From: an uncultured Sutterella sp. | Lineage (GTDB): Bacteria > Pseudomonadota > Gammaproteobacteria > Burkholderiales > Burkholderiaceae_F | Assembly: GCA_900542805.1 (NCBI GenBank) | Contig: UQOW01000005.1 | Coordinates: 26,211 to 90,210 of the forward strand | Reading direction: 5' to 3' | Length of the DNA: 64,000 bases | In this document: positions 1 to 8,797 of the stretch, in pieces | Position numbering within the stretch: the stretch's first letter is position 1 | Layout of the letters: each line of letters starts with the position of its first letter | Program-made: the position numbers and the translations under genes | Notes under the pieces: model-generated | The model's database searches: none | What the model was told of the DNA's origin: nothing | Seen by the model: only the letters and a program-made list of their open reading frames with translations

Positions 1-2
1 GC

Positions 3-500
3 AGTATCAAAAAGACATTGACGAAAATCGGGATTGCCGTCGACGAATCCGAGCGCTCCGAGCGCTTGATTGAGTATCTCACGGCCAACAGGAAGCTATT
101 CCCGGAAAACTGCCAATTCCACGCGATTTATGTGTCGCGTAGTGCCGATGACTTTATGTTCGGCGCCCTGGGAGCTGCCTCTCTTGCCGCCTCAGGTCGC
201 ACGGCCGGACTGGCACAAGCCGCTCTTTTAAGTGAAGCCGGCGGTAAGGAACTCGAGTTACAGGCCTTTGAGAACGTCATGAATCCGCTTCGCAAATCGT
301 TTGCCAAGCTCGGGAACGTTCAAGAGGTCATGCTACAAGGCAATGCCGGCGATGAAATCGCCAAATACGCCCTTGAGGAACGGCTTGATTTGCTTGTCAT
401 GGGGAGCCACGGGCGCTCGAATGTGGAATCGGCCTTCGCCGGATCCGTGGTCATGCGTGTGGCTGCTCAAGGAAGCGTTCCGCTTTTTATCGTCCGATAG
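3..500 (+). CDS. Universal stress protein (UspA family), probably 5'-truncated by the window edge
   Basis: A UspA-type alpha/beta domain protein that binds ATP and helps cells survive stress; its exact target is unknown. The sequence shows the family's C-terminal nucleotide loop G-x2-G-x9-G-S (GSHGRSNVESAFAGS) followed by a closing beta strand ending PLFIVR. An Ala/Gly-rich insertion lies near residues 45-75. The only start codon inside the window is TTG at 18, without a Shine-Dalgarno sequence. The frame stays open to the left edge, so the true start is probably outside. It is convergent with pncA, with a hairpin between them. Confidence 0.85.
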   Translation, partial: SIKKTLTKIGIAVDESERSERLIEYLTANRKLFPENCQFHAIYVSRSADDFMFGALGAASLAASGRTAGLAQAALLSEAGGKELELQAFENVMNPLRKSFAKLGNVQEVMLQGNAGDEIAKYALEERLDLLVMGSHGRSNVESAFAGSVVMRVAAQGSVPLFIVR

Positions 501-513
501 CGTTGTCGTTTAC

Positions 514-550
514 CTGACGGGCACAGGACGGAAAGGTCGGTGCCCGTCGG
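514..550. terminator. Hairpin between convergent usp and pncA genes
   Basis: A perfect 9-bp stem GACGGGCAC/GTGCCCGTC (516-524 with 540-548) lies between the two convergent stop codons. It has no clear T tract, so it may be a bidirectional transcription barrier rather than a canonical intrinsic terminator. Confidence 0.4.
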
Positions 551-573
551 AGCATTTTCGACAACCGGGAACT

Positions 574-1200
574 TTACTTCAGAAGATCGCAGACAGTCAC
601 TTGGCAAATCTGCGCTTTTTCCCACGACTCGCGAGCTACCGCAAGCGACCCTGCGACATCGATGGCGTGGCTTGCATCCGTCACAACGACCGTTTTAAAA
701 CCGGCGGCTGCGGCATCGAGCGCCGTCCACGAAACGCAAAAGTCCGTAGCCAATCCGCAAACGGCAACAGAGTCGACTCCGCGCTCTTTTAAATACCCGG
801 CAAGGCCCGTTTTCCCTAATCGGTCTGCTTCCATAAAGCCCGAGTAACTGTCGCAATCGCGTCGCATGCCTTTTCGCACCAGAACATCGGCTTTATCGGA
901 TAAAAGCGCGGAAGAAAATGCCGCCCCCTGAGTTCCGGCAACGCAATGCACGGGCCAGAGGCGCTGTTTGCCGTACGAAACGTCCAACTCATCACCGACC
1001 TTTTTTCCGGCATGGCTTGCAGCAAAACTGATGTGATTGGCCGGATGCCAATCGGCCGTGCAAACGACAACGTCACGGGCCTCAGAAAACGCCTTAATCA
1101 AGCGATTAATAGGGTCAATGACCGCATCACCTCCTGCCACGGCAAGCGACCCGCCCGGCAAAAAATCATTTTGAACATCGACAACAATCAGAGCTCTCAT
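574..1200 (-). CDS. pncA: Nicotinamidase / pyrazinamidase (isochorismatase fold)
   Basis: Hydrolyses nicotinamide to nicotinate in the cytoplasm, feeding NAD salvage. It is 208 residues long, normal for the family. Visible are the N-terminal catalytic Asp8 in VVDVQNDF, the metal-binding D-W-H in TADWHPANH, a catalytic Lys region around VLVRKG, and the nucleophilic Cys in CGLATDFCV. The frame continues upstream, but the ATG at 1200 fits the conserved N-terminus and overlaps the upstream stop codon as ATGA. That coupling places it last in the amgK-murU-tcdA-monooxygenase-pncA operon. Confidence 0.93.
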   Translation of the reverse strand: MRALIVVDVQNDFLPGGSLAVAGGDAVIDPINRLIKAFSEARDVVVCTADWHPANHISFAASHAGKKVGDELDVSYGKQRLWPVHCVAGTQGAAFSSALLSDKADVLVRKGMRRDCDSYSGFMEADRLGKTGLAGYLKERGVDSVAVCGLATDFCVSWTALDAAAAGFKTVVVTDASHAIDVAGSLAVARESWEKAQICQVTVCDLLK

Positions 1201-2255
1201 AGAACCTCCTGCAAAACGGCACGGCAATCGCCTATTAGTACGGCAAGCGCTTGGGCAGTATCGGTCGGAACACCGAGCGGTATGCTCTGACCGCAACATA
1301 ATGGGAGTAAATCGTCTCGCCCGCATCGGGCGGCGGCCCGATAAATCGGACGCATGGCCATCAGATGCGCCGGATAGGCAAGCGCCTCGATCCCTGCGTC
1401 TTTAAGTGCCTGAAAAAGGGCTCCGGGTAAGGCCCGCGTCAGGCGTCCGGAAATAAGGCGCGTGAGACGTGCATCGGTATCACAGGCAAATTCCATGGCC
1501 GTGCGATAGACTTCATGCAACGCGCTTTGCTCCGTTCTTACCAGGTACGTTCCCACTTCCACGGCACAGGCACCTGCCACAAGGCAAGAAGCCATCTGGC
1601 GCCCCGTGACAATGCCGCCTGCCGCAACAATGGGAAGCCCCGTTGCCCGGCTTGCCGGTCCGATTAGACTCAGAAGACCTACGGCATCTTCTTCCGAGCT
1701 TTCAAACGAAAGGCGAGGACCGCCGGCTTCCGAACCCTGAACAACAACGGCATCGACACCGGCTGCCCGCTGAACTTTGGCTTCCCTTAGCGTTGTTGCC
1801 GCGCCGATGATGCGCACGCCTTGCGCTTTGAGCTTGTCGGCATAAATCTCGCGGAATCCCCCGAAACAAACACGGACGACGGGAACATCGGCCTCAAGAA
1901 CGGCCTGGAATTGCGCCTCGAAATCCGGAAGCGACAGCGTTTCGGGACACCCGAGCTCTCGGCGTAATGCCTCAAGAGAAGCCGCAAGCGGCGCACAATC
2001 GCTCTTCTGAGCCGAAGAAGGAATGCGTAAATTGACGGCAAAAGGACGGTCCGTTTGAGCGCGCACGGCAGCAACGGCCGAAGTAATCTCGCCGGCCTCA
2101 AGGAAGTCGCCGGCCAAAACGCCGAGTCCCCCGGCGCTGCTGACGGCTACAACCATCTCGGGGGTTGTCAGGCCGGCCATCGGGGCATTCATCACGGGAA
2201 GCGTAGCTCCCGTCAGACTTTTAAAAGTCGCGATGTTTTCTTTGAGGGTCTTCAC
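1197..2255 (-). CDS. Nitronate monooxygenase / 2-nitropropane dioxygenase family flavoprotein
   Basis: An FMN-dependent TIM-barrel enzyme of the NMO family, predicted to oxidise alkyl nitronates; the physiological substrate is not clear from sequence. It has the family N-terminus (MNAPMAGLTTPEMV, SSAGGLGVL), the VVVQGSEAGG flavin loop, and the IVAAGGIVTGRQ segment. The start is a GTG at 2255 with GAAAGGAGAC seven bases upstream. It overlaps the stop of tcdA as GTGA, and its own stop overlaps the pncA start. The length is 352 residues. It is translationally coupled on both sides. Confidence 0.85.
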   Translation of the reverse strand: MKTLKENIATFKSLTGATLPVMNAPMAGLTTPEMVVAVSSAGGLGVLAGDFLEAGEITSAVAAVRAQTDRPFAVNLRIPSSAQKSDCAPLAASLEALRRELGCPETLSLPDFEAQFQAVLEADVPVVRVCFGGFREIYADKLKAQGVRIIGAATTLREAKVQRAAGVDAVVVQGSEAGGPRLSFESSEEDAVGLLSLIGPASRATGLPIVAAGGIVTGRQMASCLVAGACAVEVGTYLVRTEQSALHEVYRTAMEFACDTDARLTRLISGRLTRALPGALFQALKDAGIEALAYPAHLMAMRPIYRAAARCGRDDLLPLCCGQSIPLGVPTDTAQALAVLIGDCRAVLQEVL

Positions 2256-2983
2256 GCTTTGTCTCCTTTCGTAATCGCGCTCAATGCGGCACCGGCAACA
2301 GCCATTCCCATTGCGGCCGTCACGGCCATCGAGGTGCCGAACGTACCACCCTCGCCTTGCTCCATCGTCTCCGAAGAAAAGGCCGCCGGAATACCGAAAG
2401 GTTTGGAGCGTTTGCTGGATCCGGCCGGGAAACCGTGGCATTTGCGCAAGGTGTAACGCAATTTCGATAACAGGGGATCTCCGGTCACTTGCGTTAAATC
2501 CGCAAGGCGTATTTGTGTCGAATCACACCTGCCGCCTGCGCCGCCCGAGGTAACGACAAAGGCGCCTTTGCGTTTCGCCTCGCAGACGATGGCCGCCTTA
2601 GCATCGACGTCATCGACGCATTCGAGAACAAAGGCACCCGGCGGAATTAACTGCGCGACGTTTTCACTTGTCACGCGCAGACAACTTACCTTGACATCGG
2701 CATCCGGATTTATCAGCCGCAGTCTTTGAGATAAAACATCCACTTTCGCGCATCCGTACGTACCGACCAAAGCCTCGGACTGCCGATTCGTGTTGTTGAC
2801 GGCCACCGTGTCCATGTCAATTAAGTGCAAAAAGCCGACGGCGCTTCGACACATCGCCTCGGCAGCCCAAGAGCCGACGCCGCCGACTCCGATGACAAGT
2901 ACGTGAGCCCGGCGCAGTTTTTCAATTCCTTGAGCGCCGTGCAAACGCGCGAGTGCTTCAAAGCGTTCTTCAAAAGAAACCAT
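2252..2983 (-). CDS. tcdA: tRNA threonylcarbamoyladenosine dehydratase (ThiF/MoeB/HesA fold)
   Basis: ATP-dependent enzyme of the ubiquitin-activating-like family that cyclises t6A37 of tRNAs to ct6A. The 243-residue protein has the adenylate-binding Rossmann motif VIGVGGVGSWAAEA near residue 32, then DMDTVAVNNTNRQ, the ECVDDVDAK segment and the TSGGAGGRCD region typical of TcdA/CsdL. A glycine/alanine-rich C-terminal hydrophobic stretch is probably the membrane-associating helix of the family. The ATG at 2983 is preceded by AAGGATAATCG. It lies in the cell-wall-salvage operon without an obvious functional link. Confidence 0.9.
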   Translation of the reverse strand: MVSFEERFEALARLHGAQGIEKLRRAHVLVIGVGGVGSWAAEAMCRSAVGFLHLIDMDTVAVNNTNRQSEALVGTYGCAKVDVLSQRLRLINPDADVKVSCLRVTSENVAQLIPPGAFVLECVDDVDAKAAIVCEAKRKGAFVVTSGGAGGRCDSTQIRLADLTQVTGDPLLSKLRYTLRKCHGFPAGSSKRSKPFGIPAAFSSETMEQGEGGTFGTSMAVTAAMGMAVAGAALSAITKGDKA

Positions 2984-2986
2984 CGA

Positions 2987-3700
2987 TTATCCTTGTTGCG
3001 AAAACTTAGCAAAGAAAAACGCCTTACGATTGCCGCAAAGGGCCTCATATTCGGCCGCGTCTCCGACGTTACTCCAAAACCCGCGGTGAATTTGAGCCGT
3101 TACGCGAAACTGCCAAAGCCAGGGAAAAAGCTTGGCACGCACAGGTTCCAACCGGTTAAAAATCCGAGGAGATACAACGGCAAGACACGCGTACGTATAA
3201 GGTCCGGTCCCCGGAAGAACCCGCCCGTCCGGCGCAAAATCTAGGTCGCCCGAGGTGTGGTAACTCGGATTCGGGACGACCACAAGAGAGGCATCGATGT
3301 CACCTACGATAAGGTCCCGGCGCTTTCGTATTAAAAGACGCAAATCAAAGTCGTGCGCAATGTCGCCTGCTAAAACTAAAAAGGGCTCCATGCCGTCGGT
3401 TAAAAGCGGCAAAGCTTTGACGATGCCGCCGAGCGTTTCCAAGGCGTCGCTTTGCGTTGTACCCTCGCGACTTAACACAATGCGTAGCCCCTTGGCAGCA
3501 TACTCGGCCGGAATCGACTCAAAGGCCGATGACAGGTACGCCGTATTCATCACAACATCGGTGATGCCGGCCCTTAGGCAGGCAGCCAGTTGCCAATCAC
3601 AAAGACGAAAATCAGACACCGGTAGCAAGGGCTTAGGGGTTGTGTCCGTTAAAGGACGCAAACGGCATCCGCGACCGGCCGCAAGAATCAGCGCTTTCAC
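2987..3700 (-). CDS. murU: N-acetylmuramate alpha-1-phosphate uridylyltransferase-like nucleotidyltransferase
   Basis: Predicted to make UDP-MurNAc from MurNAc-1-phosphate in the peptidoglycan recycling route that bypasses de novo UDP-MurNAc synthesis. The N-terminus carries the sugar nucleotidyltransferase signature AAGRGCRLRPLTDTTPKPLLPV split over residues 7-28, and VLAGDIAHDFD supplies the metal-binding Asp. The GTG start at 3700 follows AGGAGGCGTT. It lies directly downstream of the kinase gene, and both are divergent from lptD, the arrangement known in Pseudomonas putida for amgK-murU. The 237-residue length fits. Confidence 0.88.
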   Translation of the reverse strand: MKALILAAGRGCRLRPLTDTTPKPLLPVSDFRLCDWQLAACLRAGITDVVMNTAYLSSAFESIPAEYAAKGLRIVLSREGTTQSDALETLGGIVKALPLLTDGMEPFLVLAGDIAHDFDLRLLIRKRRDLIVGDIDASLVVVPNPSYHTSGDLDFAPDGRVLPGTGPYTYACLAVVSPRIFNRLEPVRAKLFPWLWQFRVTAQIHRGFWSNVGDAAEYEALCGNRKAFFFAKFSQQG

Positions 3701-3708
3701 AACGCCTC

Positions 3709-4728
3709 CTAGAACGTGACGGCCTGAGCGGTCTTTATCGGCTCAAAACGGTCTAAAAGGCGATTCAGGACTTTGAGTTCGGCGTACCGATTGGCCGTGC
3801 GCCGAACGTATTCGATAAAGCGCGGTGTGTCCGCAAGGTATTTGGACTTTCCGTCTCTGTAGTAAATCCGCGCAAAGATTCCGAGCACTTTTAAGTGCCG
3901 TTGCAGTCCCATCCATTCGACATGGCGCCAAAAATCTCCGAAGTCCTCGGGGACAGCAAGCTTGGCTCGACGCGCCTTTTCCCAATAGCGAATCGTCATA
4001 TCCAAGACAAATTCTTCAGGCCAACTGACAAAGGCATCCCGCATAAGAGAGGCAATATCGTAGGTAATCGGTCCGGTTAGGGCATCCTGAAAATCAATGA
4101 CACCGGGGCGATTGCCGTCAGTGGCCATCAGATTGCGCGGCATATAGTCGCGGTGTACATAAACGGAACTCACGGAAAGATTGTCGGCCACAAGGCGTGA
4201 GAAAACCGTTTCTAATTCGGTCTTATCCTTTTCCGTCATCGTGTAGCCACGATGGCGCGTAATGTACCAGTCCGGAAATAACTTGAGTTCCCGGCGAAGA
4301 ACCGCCTCATCATAGGGCGGCAAAACGCCGGGCCGCGTGGCTTTTTGCCAGGAAATGAGTTCATCGACGGCGCCGTCAAAAAGGACCGGGGCATTGTCAA
4401 CCGTTAAAACATCCAAATACGTCTTTTTTCCCAAGTCGCTCATGAGAATAAAGCCGGCTACTTCGTTTTTTTCGTAAATAACGGGAACGTTCAAACCGGC
4501 CTCGCGCATGAGCGACTGGACTTTCAGATACGGGCCGACGGCCTCTTTTTCCGGGGGTGCATCCATAACGATGTACGTTGTCCCGGAGTCGGACGCAAGG
4601 CGAAAGTACCGCCGAAAACTGGCATCGGCACTTGCCGGCACCAAGGATTCAAGAATCAATCCGTAACCGGGCACCAACAGCGTCAGCCACATGCGCAATG
4701 CATCCAAACGCGTATCTGCTTTTTCCAT
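3709..4728 (-). CDS. amgK: N-acetylmuramate/N-acetylglucosamine anomeric kinase (APH fold)
   Basis: Aminoglycoside-phosphotransferase-fold kinase predicted to phosphorylate the anomeric carbon of MurNAc and GlcNAc during cell-wall recycling. It shows the Brenner motif HRDYMPRNL and the metal-binding DFQDALTG that define the catalytic loop of this fold. An upstream TTG at 4740 keeps the frame open, but ATG 4728 has GAGGACG at a good distance and gives 339 residues. It is the first gene of a leftward operon, is divergent from lptD and is paired with murU. Aminoglycoside resistance is unlikely given this context. Confidence 0.88.
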   Translation of the reverse strand: MEKADTRLDALRMWLTLLVPGYGLILESLVPASADASFRRYFRLASDSGTTYIVMDAPPEKEAVGPYLKVQSLMREAGLNVPVIYEKNEVAGFILMSDLGKKTYLDVLTVDNAPVLFDGAVDELISWQKATRPGVLPPYDEAVLRRELKLFPDWYITRHRGYTMTEKDKTELETVFSRLVADNLSVSSVYVHRDYMPRNLMATDGNRPGVIDFQDALTGPITYDIASLMRDAFVSWPEEFVLDMTIRYWEKARRAKLAVPEDFGDFWRHVEWMGLQRHLKVLGIFARIYYRDGKSKYLADTPRFIEYVRRTANRYAELKVLNRLLDRFEPIKTAQAVTF

Positions 4729-4776
4729 AATCGTCCTCAAACCCTTTTAGCTCCCCGTTTTCGAAGGCGCCTTGCC

Positions 4777-4782
4777 TATAAT
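4777..4782 (+). promoter_or_regulatory. Putative -10 element of lptD
   Basis: A perfect TATAAT followed by CCGCC lies 41 bases before the lptD ATG in the divergent amgK/lptD region. No convincing -35 hexamer is visible. Confidence 0.45.
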
Positions 4783-4823
4783 CCGCCTATTCGGATTTCC
4801 ATTTTACGAACTATAACGTGTTT

Positions 4824-7151
4824 ATGTTTCGGAAGCCCCCGCACAAGCGCCTCTTGGCCTTGGCAACTGCCGTTGTCACGGCTCTTCCTTTTGTTGCCGG
4901 CGCTGCCGATACCGACTTATCGATCCCGCCTCCGCTCAAAACCGCGACGGCAGGAGATGCCCCGCGCACCCCGTGGATCAGCGCCGTTCGGCTTGAACCG
5001 GCGCAAAGCGATGAGGATAGTGCCGCCGTGGTGTTTGCCCACGAAATCAGCGGGTCACCCGAAACGCAAATCGTTTTAAAGGGCGAAGCGGAGCTTCGTC
5101 GTGCGGGGTCGGTCATCAAAGCCGACAAGATTGTTTATACCCAGTTCGAAGATTTAGTCCAAGGAACGGGCAATGCAGAACTGTCGCGCTCGGGTCTGAC
5201 GTTACGGTCCCCGGAGATTTTCTACCACTTGGATTCGAAAACCGGACAAACGCAAGATGCCGAATTTGAATTTGCGCCCAATCGTCTGCGCGGTGAGGCA
5301 TCCTGCGTGCGTTTTCAGTCCGGGGAAACAACCGATTTGGATAACTCCCTGATTACCACGTGCCGCAAGGGCGATGACAGTTGGTGGATTGAGCTCGATA
5401 AATTAACGCTCGATGAGTACGACCAATCCGGATACGGAAGAAATGCCGTTTTAAAGCTGGCCGGAGTCCCTGTATTTGCCGTTCCCTGGTTCACGTTCCC
5501 GGCGGCCGGGAAGCGCCAAAGCGGCTTTTTAGTCCCGAGTCTTTCGGTGAGTAAAACGCGCGGTCTCGATGTTTCGATTCCCTACTATTGGAACATCGCT
5601 CCCAACTACGACTACACGATTACACCGCGCCTTATGAGTAAAGCCGGCGTCATGCTCGGAAACGATATCCGCCTGTTGACACGAGACTTTTCCGCACAGG
5701 TCATCGGCGACTATCTGCCGCACGATTCGTCAAAAGATGCGCCGACCGGAGCGCGCTGGGGCGTGACGGCTAAGTTATCGGGTAACACAGCCGGAATCGG
5801 TTACGGTATCGACTACAATCGCATTTCCGACGATAACTTTAATGCTGACTTCGGTAACAGCCTTCGAGACGACTCCGACTCGGTTTTAACCGAAGACTTC
5901 TGGGTCAACTTCTCGCGCAAGTACGTCAACGGCCAAATCAGCATTCGTAAAAATCAGGCACTTGACGTGCGCGATACGACGACAAGCAAGCCGTACGAAA
6001 AGGTTCCTCAGATTATGCTTTCCGGATACGTGGCCGACCTAGATGGGTTTGAACTGACAACGGAACTTGATATCACGCGGTTTCGGCATCCGAAACAGTT
6101 AGAAGGCGACCGATTCGTTTTCGATCAGACCGTTTCCTATCCGCTTCGCGGCGCCGGTTGGTTCTTTACGCCCAAAGCCCAGATCATCGGAACGTGGTAC
6201 AACTTAGACGACCCCGTCCACACCGACGGAGACAAACACCCCTCGCGTATCCTTCCGATTTTCTCGGCCGATGCGGGACTGACGTTCGAGCGCACTCTGA
6301 CACTTGACAATCGGGCCTTAACCCAAACTCTGGAGCCGCGGCTTTTCTACGCCTACATTCCCTACGAAGATCAAAGCGAGATTCCGGTTTTCGATTCGAG
6401 CCTCTCGGACATGAACTTTGCGCAGATTTTTACGGAAAACACGTGGTCCGGGTACGATAGAATCAATGAGGCCAATCACGTTACGACGGCTCTGACGACA
6501 CGGTTTCTTGAGGACACCACGGGAAGCGAACTTTTCCGAGCTGCCGTCGGTCAACGGTTTTATTTAAGTGACACACAAATCGGCTACAACGGCAAGCGTA
6601 CCGATTTGCCCAACCGCAAGGCCGACCTTTTAGCCAGTGTCGGTGCCAAGCTCTTTAAGAGTCTGACCGTCACAGGCTTTGCGCAATATAACTACGATAG
6701 AAAAACCCTGAATCGTGCCAGTGCCGGTTTGAGGTGGCAACCCAAACCCATGAGTGTCGTCGGCCTTTACTACCGCTACAACTATGTCGACGGAAATCCG
6801 AAATCCGATCTTAACTTTAAGCAATTGGATTTTTCGGCCCAGTGGCCGATTGCAGGCAACTTGTATGCACTCTCGCGTTTGAATTATTCGCTTTTAAAGA
6901 AGCGCTGGATCGAAGCGCTCGTCGGTTTGGAATACAACGCCGACTGCTGGACGCTACGCCTTGTCGGACAGCGCTACGTTACAAGCACCGACAAATACGA
7001 AATGCGTTACTTCGTGCAGCTTGAATTGCGCGGCTTGGGCGGCATCGGCTCGAGCCCCTTATCGACGCTTGAGGAAGGCATTCCGGGATACCAGTCGGAA
7101 AAATCCACGCTTGTGCCAGGGCGCATCGGAGCATTTGATTATTACCGCTAA
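4824..7151 (+). CDS. lptD: LPS-assembly protein LptD (outer-membrane translocon)
   Basis: Beta-barrel component of the LptDE translocon that inserts lipopolysaccharide into the outer leaflet. The 775-residue protein has a signal peptide (KRLLALATAVVTALPFVAGA), an N-terminal OstA/LptA-like periplasmic domain and a long C-terminal barrel rich in alternating aromatic residues. Three cysteines are visible, two in the periplasmic domain and one late in the barrel (DCWTLRL), compared with four in E. coli LptD. ATG 4824 was chosen over a GTG six bases upstream; neither has a strong Shine-Dalgarno. The usual neighbour surA is displaced 14 kb by the hydrogenase genes. Confidence 0.95.
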   Translation: MFRKPPHKRLLALATAVVTALPFVAGAADTDLSIPPPLKTATAGDAPRTPWISAVRLEPAQSDEDSAAVVFAHEISGSPETQIVLKGEAELRRAGSVIKADKIVYTQFEDLVQGTGNAELSRSGLTLRSPEIFYHLDSKTGQTQDAEFEFAPNRLRGEASCVRFQSGETTDLDNSLITTCRKGDDSWWIELDKLTLDEYDQSGYGRNAVLKLAGVPVFAVPWFTFPAAGKRQSGFLVPSLSVSKTRGLDVSIPYYWNIAPNYDYTITPRLMSKAGVMLGNDIRLLTRDFSAQVIGDYLPHDSSKDAPTGARWGVTAKLSGNTAGIGYGIDYNRISDDNFNADFGNSLRDDSDSVLTEDFWVNFSRKYVNGQISIRKNQALDVRDTTTSKPYEKVPQIMLSGYVADLDGFELTTELDITRFRHPKQLEGDRFVFDQTVSYPLRGAGWFFTPKAQIIGTWYNLDDPVHTDGDKHPSRILPIFSADAGLTFERTLTLDNRALTQTLEPRLFYAYIPYEDQSEIPVFDSSLSDMNFAQIFTENTWSGYDRINEANHVTTALTTRFLEDTTGSELFRAAVGQRFYLSDTQIGYNGKRTDLPNRKADLLASVGAKLFKSLTVTGFAQYNYDRKTLNRASAGLRWQPKPMSVVGLYYRYNYVDGNPKSDLNFKQLDFSAQWPIAGNLYALSRLNYSLLKKRWIEALVGLEYNADCWTLRLVGQRYVTSTDKYEMRYFVQLELRGLGGIGSSPLSTLEEGIPGYQSEKSTLVPGRIGAFDYYR

Positions 7152-7234
7152 CGCCAAAAGTACGAGCGGCCTCTTGACCCGGGGCCATGGCATCGTGTGT
7201 CCAAAAGATACCGCAGACAATGCCTGGACCGAAC

Positions 7235-7486
7235 TTAAGGCTCTTGCTCGGAATCGGGGAGCGGGATAAACGAGGTGACGGGATTGCCGCAGTCCGGGCA
7301 CACGAAATGCGCTGGGAGTTCGTTAAATGGCGTTCCGGGCGGCACATCCATTTCTTCGCACCCGAGTGCCGGGTCGTAGACGTACCAACACACCTTGCAC
7401 TGCATCTTGGTCTTAAGTCCGACACGGTCTCGTGTGAGCTTTTCAAGGAGTAAATCAATGCGACCCGGCGTGATGGCTTCTTGCAT
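7235..7486 (-). CDS. hupI: Hydrogenase-cluster rubredoxin (HupI/HoxR type)
   Basis: A small iron protein with one Fe(Cys)4 centre, made with uptake hydrogenases and thought to help assemble or protect the small-subunit Fe-S clusters. The 83 residues carry the rubredoxin pattern C-K-V-C-W-Y-V-Y-D-P and later V-C-P-D-C-G, plus an N-terminal extension of about 28 residues typical of HupI compared with simple rubredoxins. It is the last gene of the leftward hydrogenase operon, one base after hupH, in the order of the Rhizobium hup cluster. Confidence 0.88.
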   Translation of the reverse strand: MQEAITPGRIDLLLEKLTRDRVGLKTKMQCKVCWYVYDPALGCEEMDVPPGTPFNELPAHFVCPDCGNPVTSFIPLPDSEQEP

Positions 7487-7487
7487 C

Positions 7488-8300
7488 TTATAAAACTCCG
7501 CGCGCGAGGTCCCCCTCGAGCCACTCGATTAATTCCTGACAGGCCGACACCGAGTCGGAAAACTCCTCGGGGCTTGTCGGCACTTCCGGCGGAATGAGTG
7601 TGACGACAAAGCTATCCAAAAGTGTCTTGCCGGCCTTATTCAGTAGCGTACTTCTCCAAATTGCCTTGTAGCGAGTGCTTTGCATCCGCGCATTGGCAAA
7701 GCCGGAAAGCCAAATCTGCGTATCCCCCTGTCCGAGAACCGATTTCATCCACTGCATATCGGTTTTTTCGACAGGCTGTCGCGTCAGTTCCACCATATGC
7801 GGGGGATCAAAGTCCATCCGATTGGCATCGCACGAAGCTTGGGCCGAGGCGAGCTCTTTTAAGATAGCAGGCGAAGAGAAAACACCTTCGGGCGCCTGCT
7901 CCGGGAGAGTCAGCGGATACTCGCCCTCGTGCACACCTTCGAGAACCGATTGCGGAAGACTGGCAAAAACAAACCGTTGGTGCCCGTTTTCTTCCAGGCG
8001 CCAAAGTCCGGGAATCTGTGTTTCTTCGGCTTTGACGGCACCGCCGCACGTGGCAATACGCACCTCGCCTGACGCCACTGTGGCAAGAATAAAATCCAAG
8101 TGCTTGGGATCAAAGGTTTCAAAGTCGACCGTGAGTTGCTCGCAAAGAGCCTGCTGAAAAGGAAGAGTCGTAGCCTTCTGAGCCGCCTTTAAAACCTGCT
8201 TTAAAAACGCAACGGAAGAGAGCGCAGCGGCGTGCTCCGTTTCTTTATCCAAATGAATGTCGGCCCATCGCGACGACGAAACCCCGAAACCGATTGCCAT
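7488..8300 (-). CDS. hupH: Hydrogenase expression/formation protein HupH (HyaF/HoxQ family)
   Basis: Accessory protein for maturation of the uptake-hydrogenase small subunit, acting in the cytoplasm before Tat export; the biochemical role is poorly defined in the family. The C-terminal half contains the diagnostic HyaF/HupH block beginning PHMVELTRQPVEKTDMQWM, followed by LSGFANARMQST and the DSFVVTLIPPEV strand. The length is 270 residues and the ATG is at 8300. The gene sits between the HyaE-like thioredoxin-fold chaperone and the rubredoxin. Confidence 0.88.
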   Translation of the reverse strand: MAIGFGVSSSRWADIHLDKETEHAAALSSVAFLKQVLKAAQKATTLPFQQALCEQLTVDFETFDPKHLDFILATVASGEVRIATCGGAVKAEETQIPGLWRLEENGHQRFVFASLPQSVLEGVHEGEYPLTLPEQAPEGVFSSPAILKELASAQASCDANRMDFDPPHMVELTRQPVEKTDMQWMKSVLGQGDTQIWLSGFANARMQSTRYKAIWRSTLLNKAGKTLLDSFVVTLIPPEVPTSPEEFSDSVSACQELIEWLEGDLARGVL

Positions 8301-8311
8301 ACAAGCGCCTC

Positions 8312-8797
8312 CTAATCCGAGCAGTGCAAAACCGTTTTCTTTTGCATGAAAGCCACGCGCCGTACCGGAGATTTCTCGCGCACGACAATCTCGCTTAACT
8401 GACGGCAGTATTCATTCCAATCTTTAAGTCCCTGCACAGCTCCTAAGTACACCGAATCACGGAAAAGCGCTACGGCGGGCATCCCCGTAATCCCGAAGCG
8501 TCCGGCAAGGGCTCGGGATTCGTTAAAACGAGTAAAAACGGTCTCAGTGAGGGTTCCTGCAAAGGCTTTTTTTAGTTCCGGAGCAATGACGGCTATGTCC
8601 AGCGAAACACGCTTGGCATTGGGGTCTTCGGAAAAAACAGCCATCTTGAAGCCTTCGGTCGCCAAAAACGCTTCAAACGTCGTGTCGTCGACCCAAGCAA
8701 AACCTTCACGTTCAAAAAGACGCCGATACGCCGGGTGCGTTGTCACATCGACCTGACCGACCGAGCGCGTCACGGTATTCATCTTACCGACGGGCAT
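8312..8797 (-). CDS. hyaE: Hydrogenase small-subunit chaperone HyaE/HupG/HoxO (thioredoxin fold)
   Basis: Thioredoxin-fold protein without redox cysteines that binds the hydrogenase small-subunit Tat signal peptide and delays export until the clusters are inserted. The sequence keeps the fold's cis-Pro region (GITGMPAVALFRD, LGAVQGLKDW) but has no CxxC, as expected for this family. ATG 8797 is preceded by GGAGGACAAAC and gives 161 residues. The start overlaps the end of hupF by 14 bp, which suggests coupled translation. Confidence 0.88.
   Translation of the reverse strand: MPVGKMNTVTRSVGQVDVTTHPAYRRLFEREGFAWVDDTTFEAFLATEGFKMAVFSEDPNAKRVSLDIAVIAPELKKAFAGTLTETVFTRFNESRALAGRFGITGMPAVALFRDSVYLGAVQGLKDWNEYCRQLSEIVVREKSPVRRVAFMQKKTVLHCSD

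Noticed and set aside
3709..4728. Aminoglycoside resistance gene
   Set aside because: The phosphotransferase fold is shared, but pairing with murU next to lptD identifies a cell-wall sugar kinase.
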